The notes under the pieces were generated by a model. It was given only the letters and a program-made list of their open reading frames with translations, was not told the origin of the DNA and did not search any database. Positions 32,496 to 41,160 of a stretch of DNA of 54,362 bases are shown one piece after another. A program made the translations under genes and the position numbers. Position 1 is the stretch's first letter. Every line of letters begins with the position of its first letter. Source of the stretch: Nitrospirota bacterium (lineage in GTDB: Bacteria; Nitrospirota; UBA9217); assembly GCA_023229435.1 (NCBI GenBank), contig JALNZF010000022.1:1-54362 (forward strand), written 5' to 3'.

Positions 32496-32499
32496 AGAA

Positions 32500-32580
32500 A
32501 TGGCGAGATTCATTATAGACAAAAATCAGAACGCCAACTTGACAGAACCGCGCTATGTAGTGTATTGTAGTGCAGGAGGT
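32500..32580 (+). pseudogene. Truncated DUF5615-like toxin start
   Basis: ATG at 32500 begins 'MARFIIDKNQNANLTEPR', matching the 'ilvDeN' N-terminal strand of DUF5615 PIN-like toxins. The frame loses similarity and stops within 30 codons. It directly follows the DUF433 gene, where the toxin should be. Confidence 0.45.
32539..32572 (+). promoter_or_regulatory. Promoter and possible operator of the RHH-PIN pair
   Basis: TTGACA at 32539-32544 and TGTATT at 32561-32566 are 16 bp apart. TGTAGTG is repeated at 32556-32562 and 32566-32572, a 10-bp helical period over the -10 region. That placement suits autoregulation by a ribbon-helix-helix antitoxin. GGAGG follows, before ATG at 32586. Confidence 0.45.
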
Positions 32581-32585
32581 TTGCC

Positions 32586-32804
32586 ATGAGATCAGTACTG
32601 TCAATAAGTCTGCCCGACAAGGTTGCCCGTGAGCTTGATCGTTTCGCAAAGAACCAAGGGAGGAACAAGAGCGACGTTGTCAAGGAATCGATCAGCATCT
32701 ATCTTTGGGAATCCCGGTTTGAGGGGGCGCGGAAAAACCTCGGCTCACGGGCGAAGAAGAAGGGTATGGTAACGGACGAAGATATTTTTAAGGAAGTGTC
32801 GTGA
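32586..32804 (+). CDS. Ribbon-helix-helix antitoxin
   Basis: The 72-residue product has an N-terminal RHH fold ('SVLSISLPDKVARELDRFAK', 'KSDVVKESISIYLWE'). A C-terminal toxin-binding tail ends 'TDEDIFKEVS'. Its stop overlaps the GTG of the toxin (GTGA), as in coupled toxin-antitoxin pairs. Confidence 0.87.
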   Translation: MRSVLSISLPDKVARELDRFAKNQGRNKSDVVKESISIYLWESRFEGARKNLGSRAKKKGMVTDEDIFKEVS

Positions 32805-33205
32805 AGGCGCTCTTCGATACAAATGTGCTCCTCGCGGCTTTTCTCACTGAAGGCGTCTGCTCAAAACTTCTGACGCGGGCGCGGAAACAACAATTCAACC
32901 TCATCACCTGTCCCTTCATCCTTCACGAATTCGAACGAACCCTTACCAAGAAGTTTTCAGCGACAAAACAGGAACGGGAAAACGCCCTGGCGTTGATTGC
33001 TGAGGCTGCCCAGGATATTGTGCATCCTTCCGAAATTCCGAACGGGGCTTGCCGCGATAAAGATGACGACAATGTGCTCGCCTGCGCTTGGGAAGGAGCA
33101 GTTGATTATCTTGTTACGGGAGACAAGGATCTTCTTGACTTAAAAGTGTTCAAGGGAATACGCATCATCACTCCCCGAAATTTTGAATTGCTTTTTGATA
33201 GTTGA
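32801..33205 (+). CDS. PIN-domain toxin (COG1569-type ribonuclease)
   Basis: The 134-residue product has the PIN acidic residues in 'LFDTNVLLAAFL' (first Asp), 'HEFERTL' (Glu) and 'CRDKDDDNVLACAWEG' with 'LVTGDKDLLDL' (last Asp residues). All expected catalytic positions are present, so it should be an active ribonuclease toxin held by the RHH protein. The start is GTG at 32801. The region 33206-33469 that follows shows no convincing gene. Confidence 0.87.
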   Translation: MKALFDTNVLLAAFLTEGVCSKLLTRARKQQFNLITCPFILHEFERTLTKKFSATKQERENALALIAEAAQDIVHPSEIPNGACRDKDDDNVLACAWEGAVDYLVTGDKDLLDLKVFKGIRIITPRNFELLFDS

Positions 33206-33469
33206 GAATGATGCGTGACTGTTCGAGGATATATAACGGATCATTTTTCAGTGTGACGATGGAATGCACATGTGTGCTACATGACGGTTTGGAGCATAGA
33301 AAAGTGTGAGACAGGACAAGGCAACATAAACATCAACGTCCTGCGGGTGTCTTCGTTTCTCCGGCAGGATAGGCAGCTCGTCTCTCCTCGTGAAGGATAT
33401 CTCGACCGGGGGAAGTAGTCTCCGAAAAGCAGAGGAAACCTGGATTCTCGTAAGCATGAGGATTTTTAA

Positions 33470-36400
33470 ATGAAACCCGAGGCCGCCCCATATACCAAAA
33501 TCACCCGCCCTTTCTTTACCGGGGTCCTGCCCAGAAATCGGCTCTTTGCTTTTTTGGATTCCGGCCTACGACGATCAGCCATGTGGGTATCTGGACCTCC
33601 CGGCTCCGGCAAGACCGTCCTTATAAGCAGTTACCTGGAGGCCCGTTCATTGCCATGCTTGTGGTATCAAGTGGACTGCCAGGATGCGGACGCGGCCACA
33701 TTTTTTTATTACATGGGGCTTGCCGCAAAAAAGGCATCATCCCGCACAAAGCGTCCTCTTCCGTTATTGACCCCGGAATACCTGCCGGGGCTGCCTGTTT
33801 TTACACGTCGTTATTTTGAAGACCTGTACAGCCGGTTAAAGACGCCATATTGCATCGTCTTTGACAATTACCAGGATGCGCCGGTCGGCGGACAATTCCA
33901 CGGGGTGCTCAGCGAGGGTCTTGAAGTCCTTCCCGCTGGAGTAACGGTCATCTTCATCAGCAGGGGTGCACCGTCCGGGACTCTTGCTCGGATGGAGGCT
34001 AATGGTCGTCTGAAAGTCCTCGGCTGGGACGAGCTTGCCCTGACCCTTGATGAATCCGAAGAGATAATTCGTTTTAAGCTTAAAGAGAAACAATCATCGG
34101 ACCTAGCGCGCGAGCTTCATGGAAGGACCAAAGGGTGGATGGCTGGTCTCATCCTCATGATCGAGAAGACGAAAAAGGGGGTTTTTGAGCCGGGACAGAT
34201 GAAGGCCGTAGCAGAGGATACGATCTTTGAGTACTTTTCTTCGGAAATATTGGAGAAACTGGGTTCTGATGTCCGCGGTTTTCTGTTAAAGACCGCGATA
34301 CTGCCCATCATGGACGCGCACATGGCCGAATGCCTGACAGGGGCCGGCAATGCAGGCCGGATACTATCAGGTTTATACCGCAATAATTATTTCACCGAGA
34401 GACGAGCTCACGCCAGTCTTGTATATCAGTATCACCCGCTCTTTCGTGAATTCCTTCTGTCGCGCGCAAAAGCTTACTTGGTTGATGAATTTCCCCTGTT
34501 GAAGAAGAAGGCCTCTGTAATTCTGTATGAAGCGGAGAGGTTCGAGGACGCCTTTGGCTTGTTCCGGGACTGTTCCGAATGGAAATGGATCATCCGGATG
34601 GTAATGGAGCGCGGCCAGTCGCTTATCAAACAGGGAAGGGGCCAGGTGATAGAGGCCTGGATAACGAGCCTTCCCAAGGATTTGCTCGACAACGATCCGT
34701 GGCTTCAATACTATCTCGCAATCTGTCGCATGCCCCGTAATCCCGGAAAGAGCCGAGCGCATCTGGAAAAGGCATTCTTGATTTTCAGGAAGCGAAAAGA
34801 CGCGGCAGGGGCATATATGACATGGGCGGAAATCGTCGACTCCTGCATCTTCGGCCTGAGCAATTTAAAGCTGTTGGACGAGTGGATCCCCCGGCTCAAG
34901 CAACTCATGCGTTCCTTAGGGGGAGGGCTCCCGGGAGAGATAGAGACCCGAGTGGCCTCCAGCATGTTCATGGCGTTGATTCACCGGCAACCGCAGCATC
35001 CGGATATAGGGTCATGGGGAACGCGGGCGCTCGCTCTTTCGGACCAGTCAGGCGACAAGCGCTTAAGGGCGCTGACTCTCTCGAATTATGCGTTCCATGA
35101 GATGAACTCGGGTAGCCTTGAAGAAGCGGCGCTTGTACTCGATTCGTGCAAGCGATTTACGGAATCCAACGAGGCGACCCCGCTTGCCGTTCTTACCATG
35201 AAGTGGGTGGAGGCGATGTATCTGACATATACCGCCGACAATGAACAGTGCATGAAGGTAGTTCAGAGCGGGCTCGATCTTTCCGCGTCCACCGGGGTTT
35301 TTATCATGGATTTTTTATTACTGGGACAGGGCGCATTGAGCGCGCTTGATGCAGGGGATTTCAAGAATGCAGATAAACTTTTTGGGAGGATGACGTATCT
35401 ATCCGTAAGCGATCCGTTGACCGGCAAGGGCTATTATCGGTTTCTTCTGGCTTATAACGCTCTGCTCCACAAAGATTTTAACCAGGCCGCCGTGCATGTT
35501 GATGCAGCTTTGAAACAGGCCGAAGTTACGGGGTTCCCGCTTGCTGAGTCCTTTTGCCACATTGAATATGCACAGGTGCTGCACGAACTAAAAGAACACA
35601 AAAAGTCATTACATCATTTGAAAGAAGCGTTTAGGATTGCGAAACTTATCAGGTACCGATATATGGAATTCATCTGTCTTTTGACGGATGCCCTGTTTAC
35701 CTTTGACGGGGGAAGGGAAAAGGCCGGGCTTGCGTTGCTTCGGAAAGGAATGGCACTGGGAAGAGAGTGTGGATTCATAAATACGTATACGTTGCGCCCC
35801 GACCTTGTGGCCGGTCTCTGCTGCAAGGCGCTTCAAGCCGGAATTGAGACGGAATATGTACAGACCCTTATCAAGAAACGCAACCTTCTTCCCGATGCCG
35901 CGCCCCTCGACATCGAAGCCTGGTCCTGGGCCGTAAAGGTGTATACGCTCGGCAGGTTCAGTCTTGTGAAAGAAGGAAGTCCTGTCAGATTTTCAAGAAA
36001 AGCCCAGCAACGACCCATTGCGATGCTCAAGGCGCTTATCATGCTGGGTGGAAGAGAAGTGCCTGAGGAAAAATTGACCGATATTCTATGGCCGGAAGCG
36101 GAGGCTGATTCATCGCACAAGGCCTTTGCCATTGCCTTGCACCGCCTTCGGCGGCTGTTGGGAATTGAAAAGGCGATATCCCTAAGTAATGGACGGGTGA
36201 CCCTGGATGCTCGTTACTGCTGGGTCGACATATGGGCCTTCGAGCGCATCCTCGGAAAAGCTGATGATGCATTAAAAAATGATAAAACAGAAAAGGCCAT
36301 CCAGTCGATAGAGAGGGCTTTAGCCCTGTACCATGGCCCCTGTTGCGCCGACGACTCGGTCCCGATTGCGGAAGACATCCGCGAGCGTTTGAAGAACAAG

Positions 36401-36667
36401 TTCTTTAAATATGTAAAGCAACTCGGCCGGTTGTATGAGGAACGAGGCGAGTTTGAGAAAGCCATAGATCTCCTTGAGAGGGGCATTGCGACAGACCCAT
36501 TCGCCGAGGAGCTTTATCAGCGTCTCATGCTGTGCCATCGAAGGCTCGGCCACCGGAATGAGGCATTGGTGGTTTATGATAGACTGAAAAAAACATTCGC
36601 CGCCATCCCCGACTTCGAACCATCTCCTGAAACAAAGGAAATTTACAAAGCCCTTACCTCGAAATAA
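33470..36667 (+). CDS. Large MalT/SARP-type ATP-dependent transcriptional regulator
   Basis: The 1065-residue protein starts with a STAND/MalT-like NTPase. Walker A is 'SGPPGSGKTV' (residues 41-50), Walker B-like is 'IVFDNYQD' (129-136), and 'GRTKGWMAGLILM' follows. The middle (about 330-815) is helical TPR-like repeats. The C-terminus (about 820-1065) is a SARP winged-helix DNA-binding domain ('VYTLGRFSLVKEG', 'PEEKLTDILWPEAEADSSHK') plus a bacterial transcriptional activation (BTAD) TPR domain. In MalT the HTH is LuxR-type; here it is OmpR/SARP-type. It probably senses a ligand and activates nearby genes, perhaps the outer-membrane and lipoprotein genes downstream (inference). Confidence 0.85.
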   Translation: MKPEAAPYTKITRPFFTGVLPRNRLFAFLDSGLRRSAMWVSGPPGSGKTVLISSYLEARSLPCLWYQVDCQDADAATFFYYMGLAAKKASSRTKRPLPLLTPEYLPGLPVFTRRYFEDLYSRLKTPYCIVFDNYQDAPVGGQFHGVLSEGLEVLPAGVTVIFISRGAPSGTLARMEANGRLKVLGWDELALTLDESEEIIRFKLKEKQSSDLARELHGRTKGWMAGLILMIEKTKKGVFEPGQMKAVAEDTIFEYFSSEILEKLGSDVRGFLLKTAILPIMDAHMAECLTGAGNAGRILSGLYRNNYFTERRAHASLVYQYHPLFREFLLSRAKAYLVDEFPLLKKKASVILYEAERFEDAFGLFRDCSEWKWIIRMVMERGQSLIKQGRGQVIEAWITSLPKDLLDNDPWLQYYLAICRMPRNPGKSRAHLEKAFLIFRKRKDAAGAYMTWAEIVDSCIFGLSNLKLLDEWIPRLKQLMRSLGGGLPGEIETRVASSMFMALIHRQPQHPDIGSWGTRALALSDQSGDKRLRALTLSNYAFHEMNSGSLEEAALVLDSCKRFTESNEATPLAVLTMKWVEAMYLTYTADNEQCMKVVQSGLDLSASTGVFIMDFLLLGQGALSALDAGDFKNADKLFGRMTYLSVSDPLTGKGYYRFLLAYNALLHKDFNQAAVHVDAALKQAEVTGFPLAESFCHIEYAQVLHELKEHKKSLHHLKEAFRIAKLIRYRYMEFICLLTDALFTFDGGREKAGLALLRKGMALGRECGFINTYTLRPDLVAGLCCKALQAGIETEYVQTLIKKRNLLPDAAPLDIEAWSWAVKVYTLGRFSLVKEGSPVRFSRKAQQRPIAMLKALIMLGGREVPEEKLTDILWPEAEADSSHKAFAIALHRLRRLLGIEKAISLSNGRVTLDARYCWVDIWAFERILGKADDALKNDKTEKAIQSIERALALYHGPCCADDSVPIAEDIRERLKNKFFKYVKQLGRLYEERGEFEKAIDLLERGIATDPFAEELYQRLMLCHRRLGHRNEALVVYDRLKKTFAAIPDFEPSPETKEIYKALTSK

Positions 36668-36730
36668 GCCGCTTATTTTCGAATCCGTATCCTATCCGTA
36701 TCTTTCCGTCTGTTATAATTCAAATTTAGA

Positions 36731-36775
36731 CTGACATTCTCTAAAGTCATTTACTTGAGAGAATGGTTATGTCAG
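36731..36775 (+). promoter_or_regulatory. Extended -10 promoter and leader hairpin of the barrel gene
   Basis: TGTTATAAT (about 36711-36719) is an extended -10. Downstream, CTGACATTCTCT (36731-36742) pairs with AGAGAAT...TGTCAG (36758-36775). The hairpin has no T-tract and lies in the untranslated leader of the gene at 36830. Confidence 0.38.
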
Positions 36776-36829
36776 CTTCTATCAGCAGGACTATTGCAGA
36801 ATGAAGAATCCTTTTAAAGAGAAATATTT

Positions 36830-37471
36830 ATGTTGGGAAAACGACTATCTTTAGTTCTGATAACGCTGTTGTTCTCACTTGCGGTTTCCTACGCACGGGC
36901 GGAAATGCGGACGGGCTTAGAGCTTGGGCTCTTTGGCGGGTCAGTAACCGCTAATGCTGGAATACAGCAAAATGTCGACGGCGGTCACAGAATTGCCACT
37001 AACATTACGAACGGCAACATCTACGGTTTAAGAGTCGGCGGCAACTTCAATAGTAATTTCGGAATAGAAATAGCGATCGCAGACGCAGGAACTAGGTACA
37101 ACGCATATCTTTTTGACGCGGGGGGCACCGAAAGATCCTCCGAAGAAAACACCAGCATTGGACTTATCAACATCAATGCGCTGCTACAGTTTCCCATAGG
37201 CCGTATAGTTCCCTTTGTGACGGTGGGTACGGGCAAATCAATGTTTATAGATTACAATTTATCAACGACAAACTACGGGGCCGGAGTGAAGATATTCCTT
37301 ACGCGCAACGTCTTTCTGCGGGCAGATTTTAAAAAATACATCGTGAATGGCGACCACGAACTCGAAGAAATAGTAGACATTAGAAACGGAATCTATTATG
37401 TCGTCCCCTACGCGTTCAGTGACCAGATACAGCTCAAAGAAATAAGTTTGGGAATATCGATATTGTTCTAA
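36830..37471 (+). CDS. Outer-membrane beta-barrel protein (OmpA-like barrel)
   Basis: The 213-residue exported protein has a signal peptide ('MLGKRLSLVLITLLFSLAVS', cleaved near ARA-E). Alternating amphipathic strands follow ('TGLELGLFGG', 'IYGLRVGGNFNSNFGIEIAI', 'IVPFVTVGTG') and the terminal residue is Phe ('LKEISLGISILF'), a barrel assembly signal. No specific porin family is recognised. AT-rich; probably accessory. Confidence 0.65.
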   Translation: MLGKRLSLVLITLLFSLAVSYARAEMRTGLELGLFGGSVTANAGIQQNVDGGHRIATNITNGNIYGLRVGGNFNSNFGIEIAIADAGTRYNAYLFDAGGTERSSEENTSIGLININALLQFPIGRIVPFVTVGTGKSMFIDYNLSTTNYGAGVKIFLTRNVFLRADFKKYIVNGDHELEEIVDIRNGIYYVVPYAFSDQIQLKEISLGISILF

Positions 37472-37679
37472 CGAGCGAATTGCAGCCCTGTCGACTTTTG
37501 CGTAAGTGGTGCTGTTGCCAACACCGATGGTTCAAATTCAGTACCCGTTGTGGGTGTGACGGTCGCATTGCGTAACATAAGAATTGCATTCTTTCCACAA
37601 CGCCAAAGGTTCTCTTGATGTTTTCAATAAAAAAACAGAATCTCTTAGTTGCAATTTTAGGTTTTAAATGGAGATAAAA

Positions 37680-37931
37680 ATGCAGACGAGATTAAAGGTA
37701 TTATTCACTATGCTGTTAATTTTATTTCTTTATGGTTGTGCGTTCGATTTGGCTCATGTCAGGTATAAACCTGCTGCGTACGTTCCTTCACCAGAGGTGC
37801 GGAAATCCTTTGTTATTAACGAGAGCATGGAAATAACTGAAGGTACCTGCTATGATCGGACGTTGAGGAAAGGTAAGAAATGGAACCTGACAGGCAGGAT
37901 AAGTGAAGAGAGAGTTTATCTCGGATTATAA
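37680..37931 (+). CDS. Small lipoprotein, possibly C-terminally truncated
   Basis: The 83-residue product has a lipobox ('LFTMLLILFLYGCAFD'). The tail 'ITEGTCYDRTLRKGKKWNLTGRI' then stops abruptly at 'SEERVYLGL'. The shape suggests a longer protein whose C-terminal strands have been lost. ATG at 37680 has GGAG six bases upstream. The next gene starts 25 bp downstream with a strong AAGGAGG. Confidence 0.5.
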   Translation: MQTRLKVLFTMLLILFLYGCAFDLAHVRYKPAAYVPSPEVRKSFVINESMEITEGTCYDRTLRKGKKWNLTGRISEERVYLGL

Positions 37932-37955
37932 ACATTTAGAAGGAGGAATAGAAAG

Positions 37956-38645
37956 ATGCTGATGAAAATAGAATGTCTGATATTAAGGAGATTTGAGATA
38001 AAAAGAAATATTTTGCTTGCTGTTGTTTTATTGTTTTCGTTTTCATGTGCCCCGAGCATACCTTACACAGTAAAAGAATCTTTACAGGCGGGTTTCCCGA
38101 CCCCTTCAAATGATAAGGCAACTGTTGTATTTGTGCGCCCGGATTTTTATGCACTTGACGTGCCTTTTGCTTTATATGATGATGAAAAAATTATTGGAGT
38201 GGTAAAAGGCTTAAAAAACTGTACCATTACTCAGGTGTCTGCCGGCAAACATATATTCGCTGTTCTTACACTGCAGAAGACAGGTATTTTAGGCGCTGGG
38301 CGTGATAGGTATATGTTTATTGATGCTGAACTTGCTAATGGAAAAATATATTATATTTACGTGCGACCTTATGGTATTTTTTCAGCCGGTTTTTTTTCCG
38401 ACCTCGAACCAGTTAAGGAGAATAATGAATATTGGAACAAGCTTCCTGAATGGCTCTATGACTGTACCCTCACTGAGATAAACAATGAAACCCATGAATG
38501 GGACCTCGAGACTGCAAAAGTTCATAAGAGAGAAAGAGATGAAGATTATAAAGATTGGCTACAGGACAAGGAGAGACAGAGAAAGGCCATAAAGCCCGAA
38601 GACGGGCTAACTGCACCTGTAATTCCTAAAAAAAGCCGTGGATGA
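37956..38645 (+). CDS. Lipoprotein, 'VVFVRPDFYALDVPFALYDDEK' family
   Basis: The 229-residue product has a signal with lipobox ('LLAVVLLFSFSCAPS'). A beta-rich domain follows ('ATVVFVRPDFYALDVPFALY', 'KHIFAVLTLQ', 'LANGKIYYIYVRPYG'). The C-terminal tail of about 45 residues is highly charged. A decayed paralogue lies at 40920-41160. Function is unknown. Confidence 0.6.
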   Translation: MLMKIECLILRRFEIKRNILLAVVLLFSFSCAPSIPYTVKESLQAGFPTPSNDKATVVFVRPDFYALDVPFALYDDEKIIGVVKGLKNCTITQVSAGKHIFAVLTLQKTGILGAGRDRYMFIDAELANGKIYYIYVRPYGIFSAGFFSDLEPVKENNEYWNKLPEWLYDCTLTEINNETHEWDLETAKVHKRERDEDYKDWLQDKERQRKAIKPEDGLTAPVIPKKSRG

Positions 38646-38936
38646 TTATAGGAAAGAGTCCGGAACTTTCATGTCATGTCGGCCCTGAAAAGAGCAAGCG
38701 TGAATTGATTAATACGGAAGACCCGATGCATGGCTATCCCAGGCATTGCAGAAGGAGTTTACCGCTCGCGGGGAATGAAGTTGAGGAGCCGTGCTTCACA
38801 ATGCCATGTCTATTCTGGTGAAGGAAATCGCGTCCAAGATCAACAAATGCTCGCTACATTACTCCGCAAGCGAACAAATGATCAAAGAGATAGAGATTCG
38901 TGCGGAGGAGGGGATCGCACGAAACGATGAGGGTGC
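38646..38936. other. Gene-poor AT/GC-mixed stretch with fragmentary frames
   Basis: A frame at 38791-38985 reads 'AMSILVKEIASKINKCSLHY' and 'SEQMIKEIEIRAEEG', helical but lacking a ribosome binding site. It may be the upstream part of the decayed HEAT-like gene that follows in another frame. Confidence 0.3.
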
Positions 38937-39257
38937 ATGTTTTCCCGTGCTGGAACTCGGGAGTACCGGGAATTCCGTGGTATGAATGCGCTGATGAGGT
39001 TCTCTGATGCGGGCGAACGCATAACTCGGGCCTGCGCTATCTTGGCAATATAAACGCTCGGGGCGGAACAGCATGTCGATTTCCTCAAGAAAAAATATGC
39101 TCAGTATGAAGAGAACGATAAGTTCATAGCGCTCAATTCCATAGGCGATGTTGGTACACCGGAAGCTATCGATTTTGTCATCAATGCAAAAGAGGACAAA
39201 CTGTACGAAAATGAACATGGATGCAAATATTGTGTTGATTTGTATCTTGATAGATAA
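38937..39257 (+). pseudogene. Decayed HEAT-repeat-like protein gene
   Basis: One frame reads 'GMNALMRFSDAGERITRACA' then 'ILAI', an in-frame TAA at 39051-39053, then 'TLGAEQHVDFLKKKYAQYEE', 'NDKFIALNSIGDVGTPEAID' and 'FVINAKEDKLY', ending at 39257. The second part has clear HEAT-like helices ('ALNSIGDVGTPEAIDFVI'). The stop and the lack of a start mark it as a pseudogene. Confidence 0.42.
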
Positions 39258-39323
39258 GCAAAAAGAGATGGTATCGCCATCACTTCCCTCGAAGCAGGAG
39301 GAATTACAGAATACGGAGGAAAA

Positions 39324-39953
39324 ATGAAGATGAAACGTCTAAGAGGGTGTATAAGCATCATCATTGCCATGGTATTGTTCTTTGCAGCAAACTGTGTTGA
39401 GGCCGCTGAGTGGAGATTTCCCGTGGGCTTGACCTACGTTTCAGGTATAGACAACGTTCTAGATGTATACAAAAACAACTTAGAGGTTAAAGGGTATATT
39501 GTCGACACGAAACTGTTGACGTCTGTCGGTTTATCGTTTCAGCCCTACGTTCAATTTTCGAGCGGTCTTGGAATCGGATTCACGTTTGGTCCGGCCATGA
39601 TTGTATCATCAACCGACTCTGATTTCACCGCAATTCCCGCGGGCCTTGATTTGCGCTATACTCCGTTGACCGACTCGTGGGCTTCACCCTATATCCGTGC
39701 GGGAATAAAAAAGTACTTTGCGAGCGGAGATTACGTTAAAAGTTCATCACCGGGCTTCTACGGCTCATTCGGTCTGGAGTTTGCCCGAACCAAAAGAGTG
39801 GGATGGGGAATCGAGGTGACCTACGATACTGCGGAAATCACCCTGGACAAATACACAAGGCGCACGACGACTTCATATACTTCGACATACACTATTAGCG
39901 AGGTAAAAGTGCGGCCTGGTGAAACACAAGCCACTATTTTCATCGTTTTTTGA
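39324..39953 (+). CDS. Outer-membrane beta-barrel protein (unknown)
   Basis: The 209-residue exported protein has a signal peptide ('CISIIIAMVLFFAANCVEAA'). Barrel strands follow ('LGIGFTFGPAMIVSS', 'YIRAGIKKYFASG', 'GFYGSFGLEFARTKRVGWGI') and the terminal residue is Phe ('QATIFIVF'). GGAGG precedes ATG. It resembles small opacity-type barrels without a specific match. The following 39954-40380 shows no gene, only the strong GGAGGTG of the next one. Confidence 0.6.
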   Translation: MKMKRLRGCISIIIAMVLFFAANCVEAAEWRFPVGLTYVSGIDNVLDVYKNNLEVKGYIVDTKLLTSVGLSFQPYVQFSSGLGIGFTFGPAMIVSSTDSDFTAIPAGLDLRYTPLTDSWASPYIRAGIKKYFASGDYVKSSSPGFYGSFGLEFARTKRVGWGIEVTYDTAEITLDKYTRRTTTSYTSTYTISEVKVRPGETQATIFIVF

Positions 39954-40380
39954 CGTCTCATTCGCGGAGTCCATAGTATTGAAGGATCCGAGAAGGAAAT
40001 CCTTTACGGGGAGCGGGATGCGAGCTGGAACATGCCGAACGAGCGATATATTTGTCGGTGATTATGAAGACGCGTACTGATGCCCAAGGAGCTTATCGGA
40101 CTCAAGTAGCACACAATTGAGAATGACGCATCAATAACAGATTCCGCTCCATGTTTACAAAGAGGTTAAATGAAATTGGAAAATCCGGTCTATTTTAATG
40201 GAAAGGAGACATGTCGAGGGCGAAAACGAATCTCCCTTTGGACATCGTTACTAAAGCAATTGCAATAATGACCACCGTTTCTCTTTCAATATCATATCAG
40301 CCCCACGTCCGATTAACATCATTAGTCGAATTATTCATTCGATTGTGTATAAAACTCATATAGAAAGGAGGTGAAAGAAA

Positions 40381-40710
40381 ATGAAAAAAGCTCTACTGGT
40401 CGGTCTTGTGCTCTCTCTGGTTTTTGCTTTTGGTTGCAGTTCCGCGCCGTTGAAACTGCCAACCGAAATGTCGAGCGCGAAATACGAAGTGCTGGGTGAA
40501 GGGGAAGGAAGTTCAACCGGAATCATGTTGTTCAATTTGATCCCGATCGGACAGAACGACAGGTTCGTGGACGCGTATCGGAATGCAGTCAAGAGCAAAG
40601 GCGGAGATGCGCTGCTGAATCCTGTTATCTCGGAATCCTGGTTCTGGGCGTATTTGCTGAATGGGTATACGACGACAGTCACCGGGACCGTGATCAAATA
40701 CAGGCAATAG
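40381..40710 (+). CDS. Small TRL-like lipoprotein
   Basis: The 109-residue product has a lipobox ('LVFAFGCSSAP'). It continues 'YEVLGEGEGSSTGIMLFNLI', 'PIGQNDRFVDAYRNAVKSKG' and 'GDALLNPVISESW', ending 'TVTGTVIKY'. This pattern (G-x-S-x-G...P...A...A...K-G-G-D-A-L) is common in small TRL/YgdR-like periplasmic lipoproteins of unknown role. GGAGGTG precedes the start, and a terminator follows at 40758. Confidence 0.7.
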   Translation: MKKALLVGLVLSLVFAFGCSSAPLKLPTEMSSAKYEVLGEGEGSSTGIMLFNLIPIGQNDRFVDAYRNAVKSKGGDALLNPVISESWFWAYLLNGYTTTVTGTVIKYRQ

Positions 40711-40757
40711 GCATTTCGCTTGGGAGGCCGGAAATAATCTGTACGCGCTCTGAATTA

Positions 40758-40805
40758 AGCGGGCTGCACCTGCTGCCGACGACAGGCATGCGGCCCGCTT
40801 TTTCC
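40758..40805 (+). terminator. Rho-independent terminator of the TRL-like lipoprotein gene
   Basis: AGCGGGC (40758-40764) and GCCCGCT (40793-40799) form a GC stem around a 28-base loop with a small inner pairing, followed by a T-rich tract. Confidence 0.7.
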
Positions 40806-40919
40806 TTATTGCTGTCCTCGTATCTCATTGTCACGAACCGCATGATCGATCAAGTGACTAGACCGAAACAGGGGGATCATGCCTGAATCGGTCGAATCAT
40901 CTATTGAGGAAAACTATCT

Positions 40920-41160
40920 ATGAAGAAATATTTACTTTTTGCGGCAATTTTACTTCTCTGCTCCTCCTAATGCCTAGCAGACCGCACATCATCAAAGATC
41001 CCAAAAGAAGGCATGGATCCTGTTTCAGGGGATGAAATAGTGACTGTTGTCTTTGTCAGATCAGGTTTCTATCTGAATCCGCTACCCTTCGCGCTTTACG
41101 ACGACGAAAAAAAGTCGGCGCTGTTGATAATGCGTAGAAAAAAGTCTTACACGTATATTA
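40920..41160 (+). pseudogene. Decayed paralogue of the 37956 lipoprotein
   Basis: From ATG at 40920, with GAGGA upstream, the frame reads a signal ('MKKYLLFAAILLLCSS'), an in-frame TAA, then 'CLADRTSSKIPKEGMDPVSG' and 'TVVFVRSGFYLNPLPFALYD', after which similarity ends at the fumC 3' end. It matches 'TVVFVRPDFYALDVPFALYD' of the intact gene. It is broken by one nonsense codon and C-terminal loss. Confidence 0.6.

Noticed and set aside
33248..33457. Minus-strand 69-residue frame upstream of the large regulator
   Set aside because: No ribosome binding site, basic composition and no family resemblance; probably chance.
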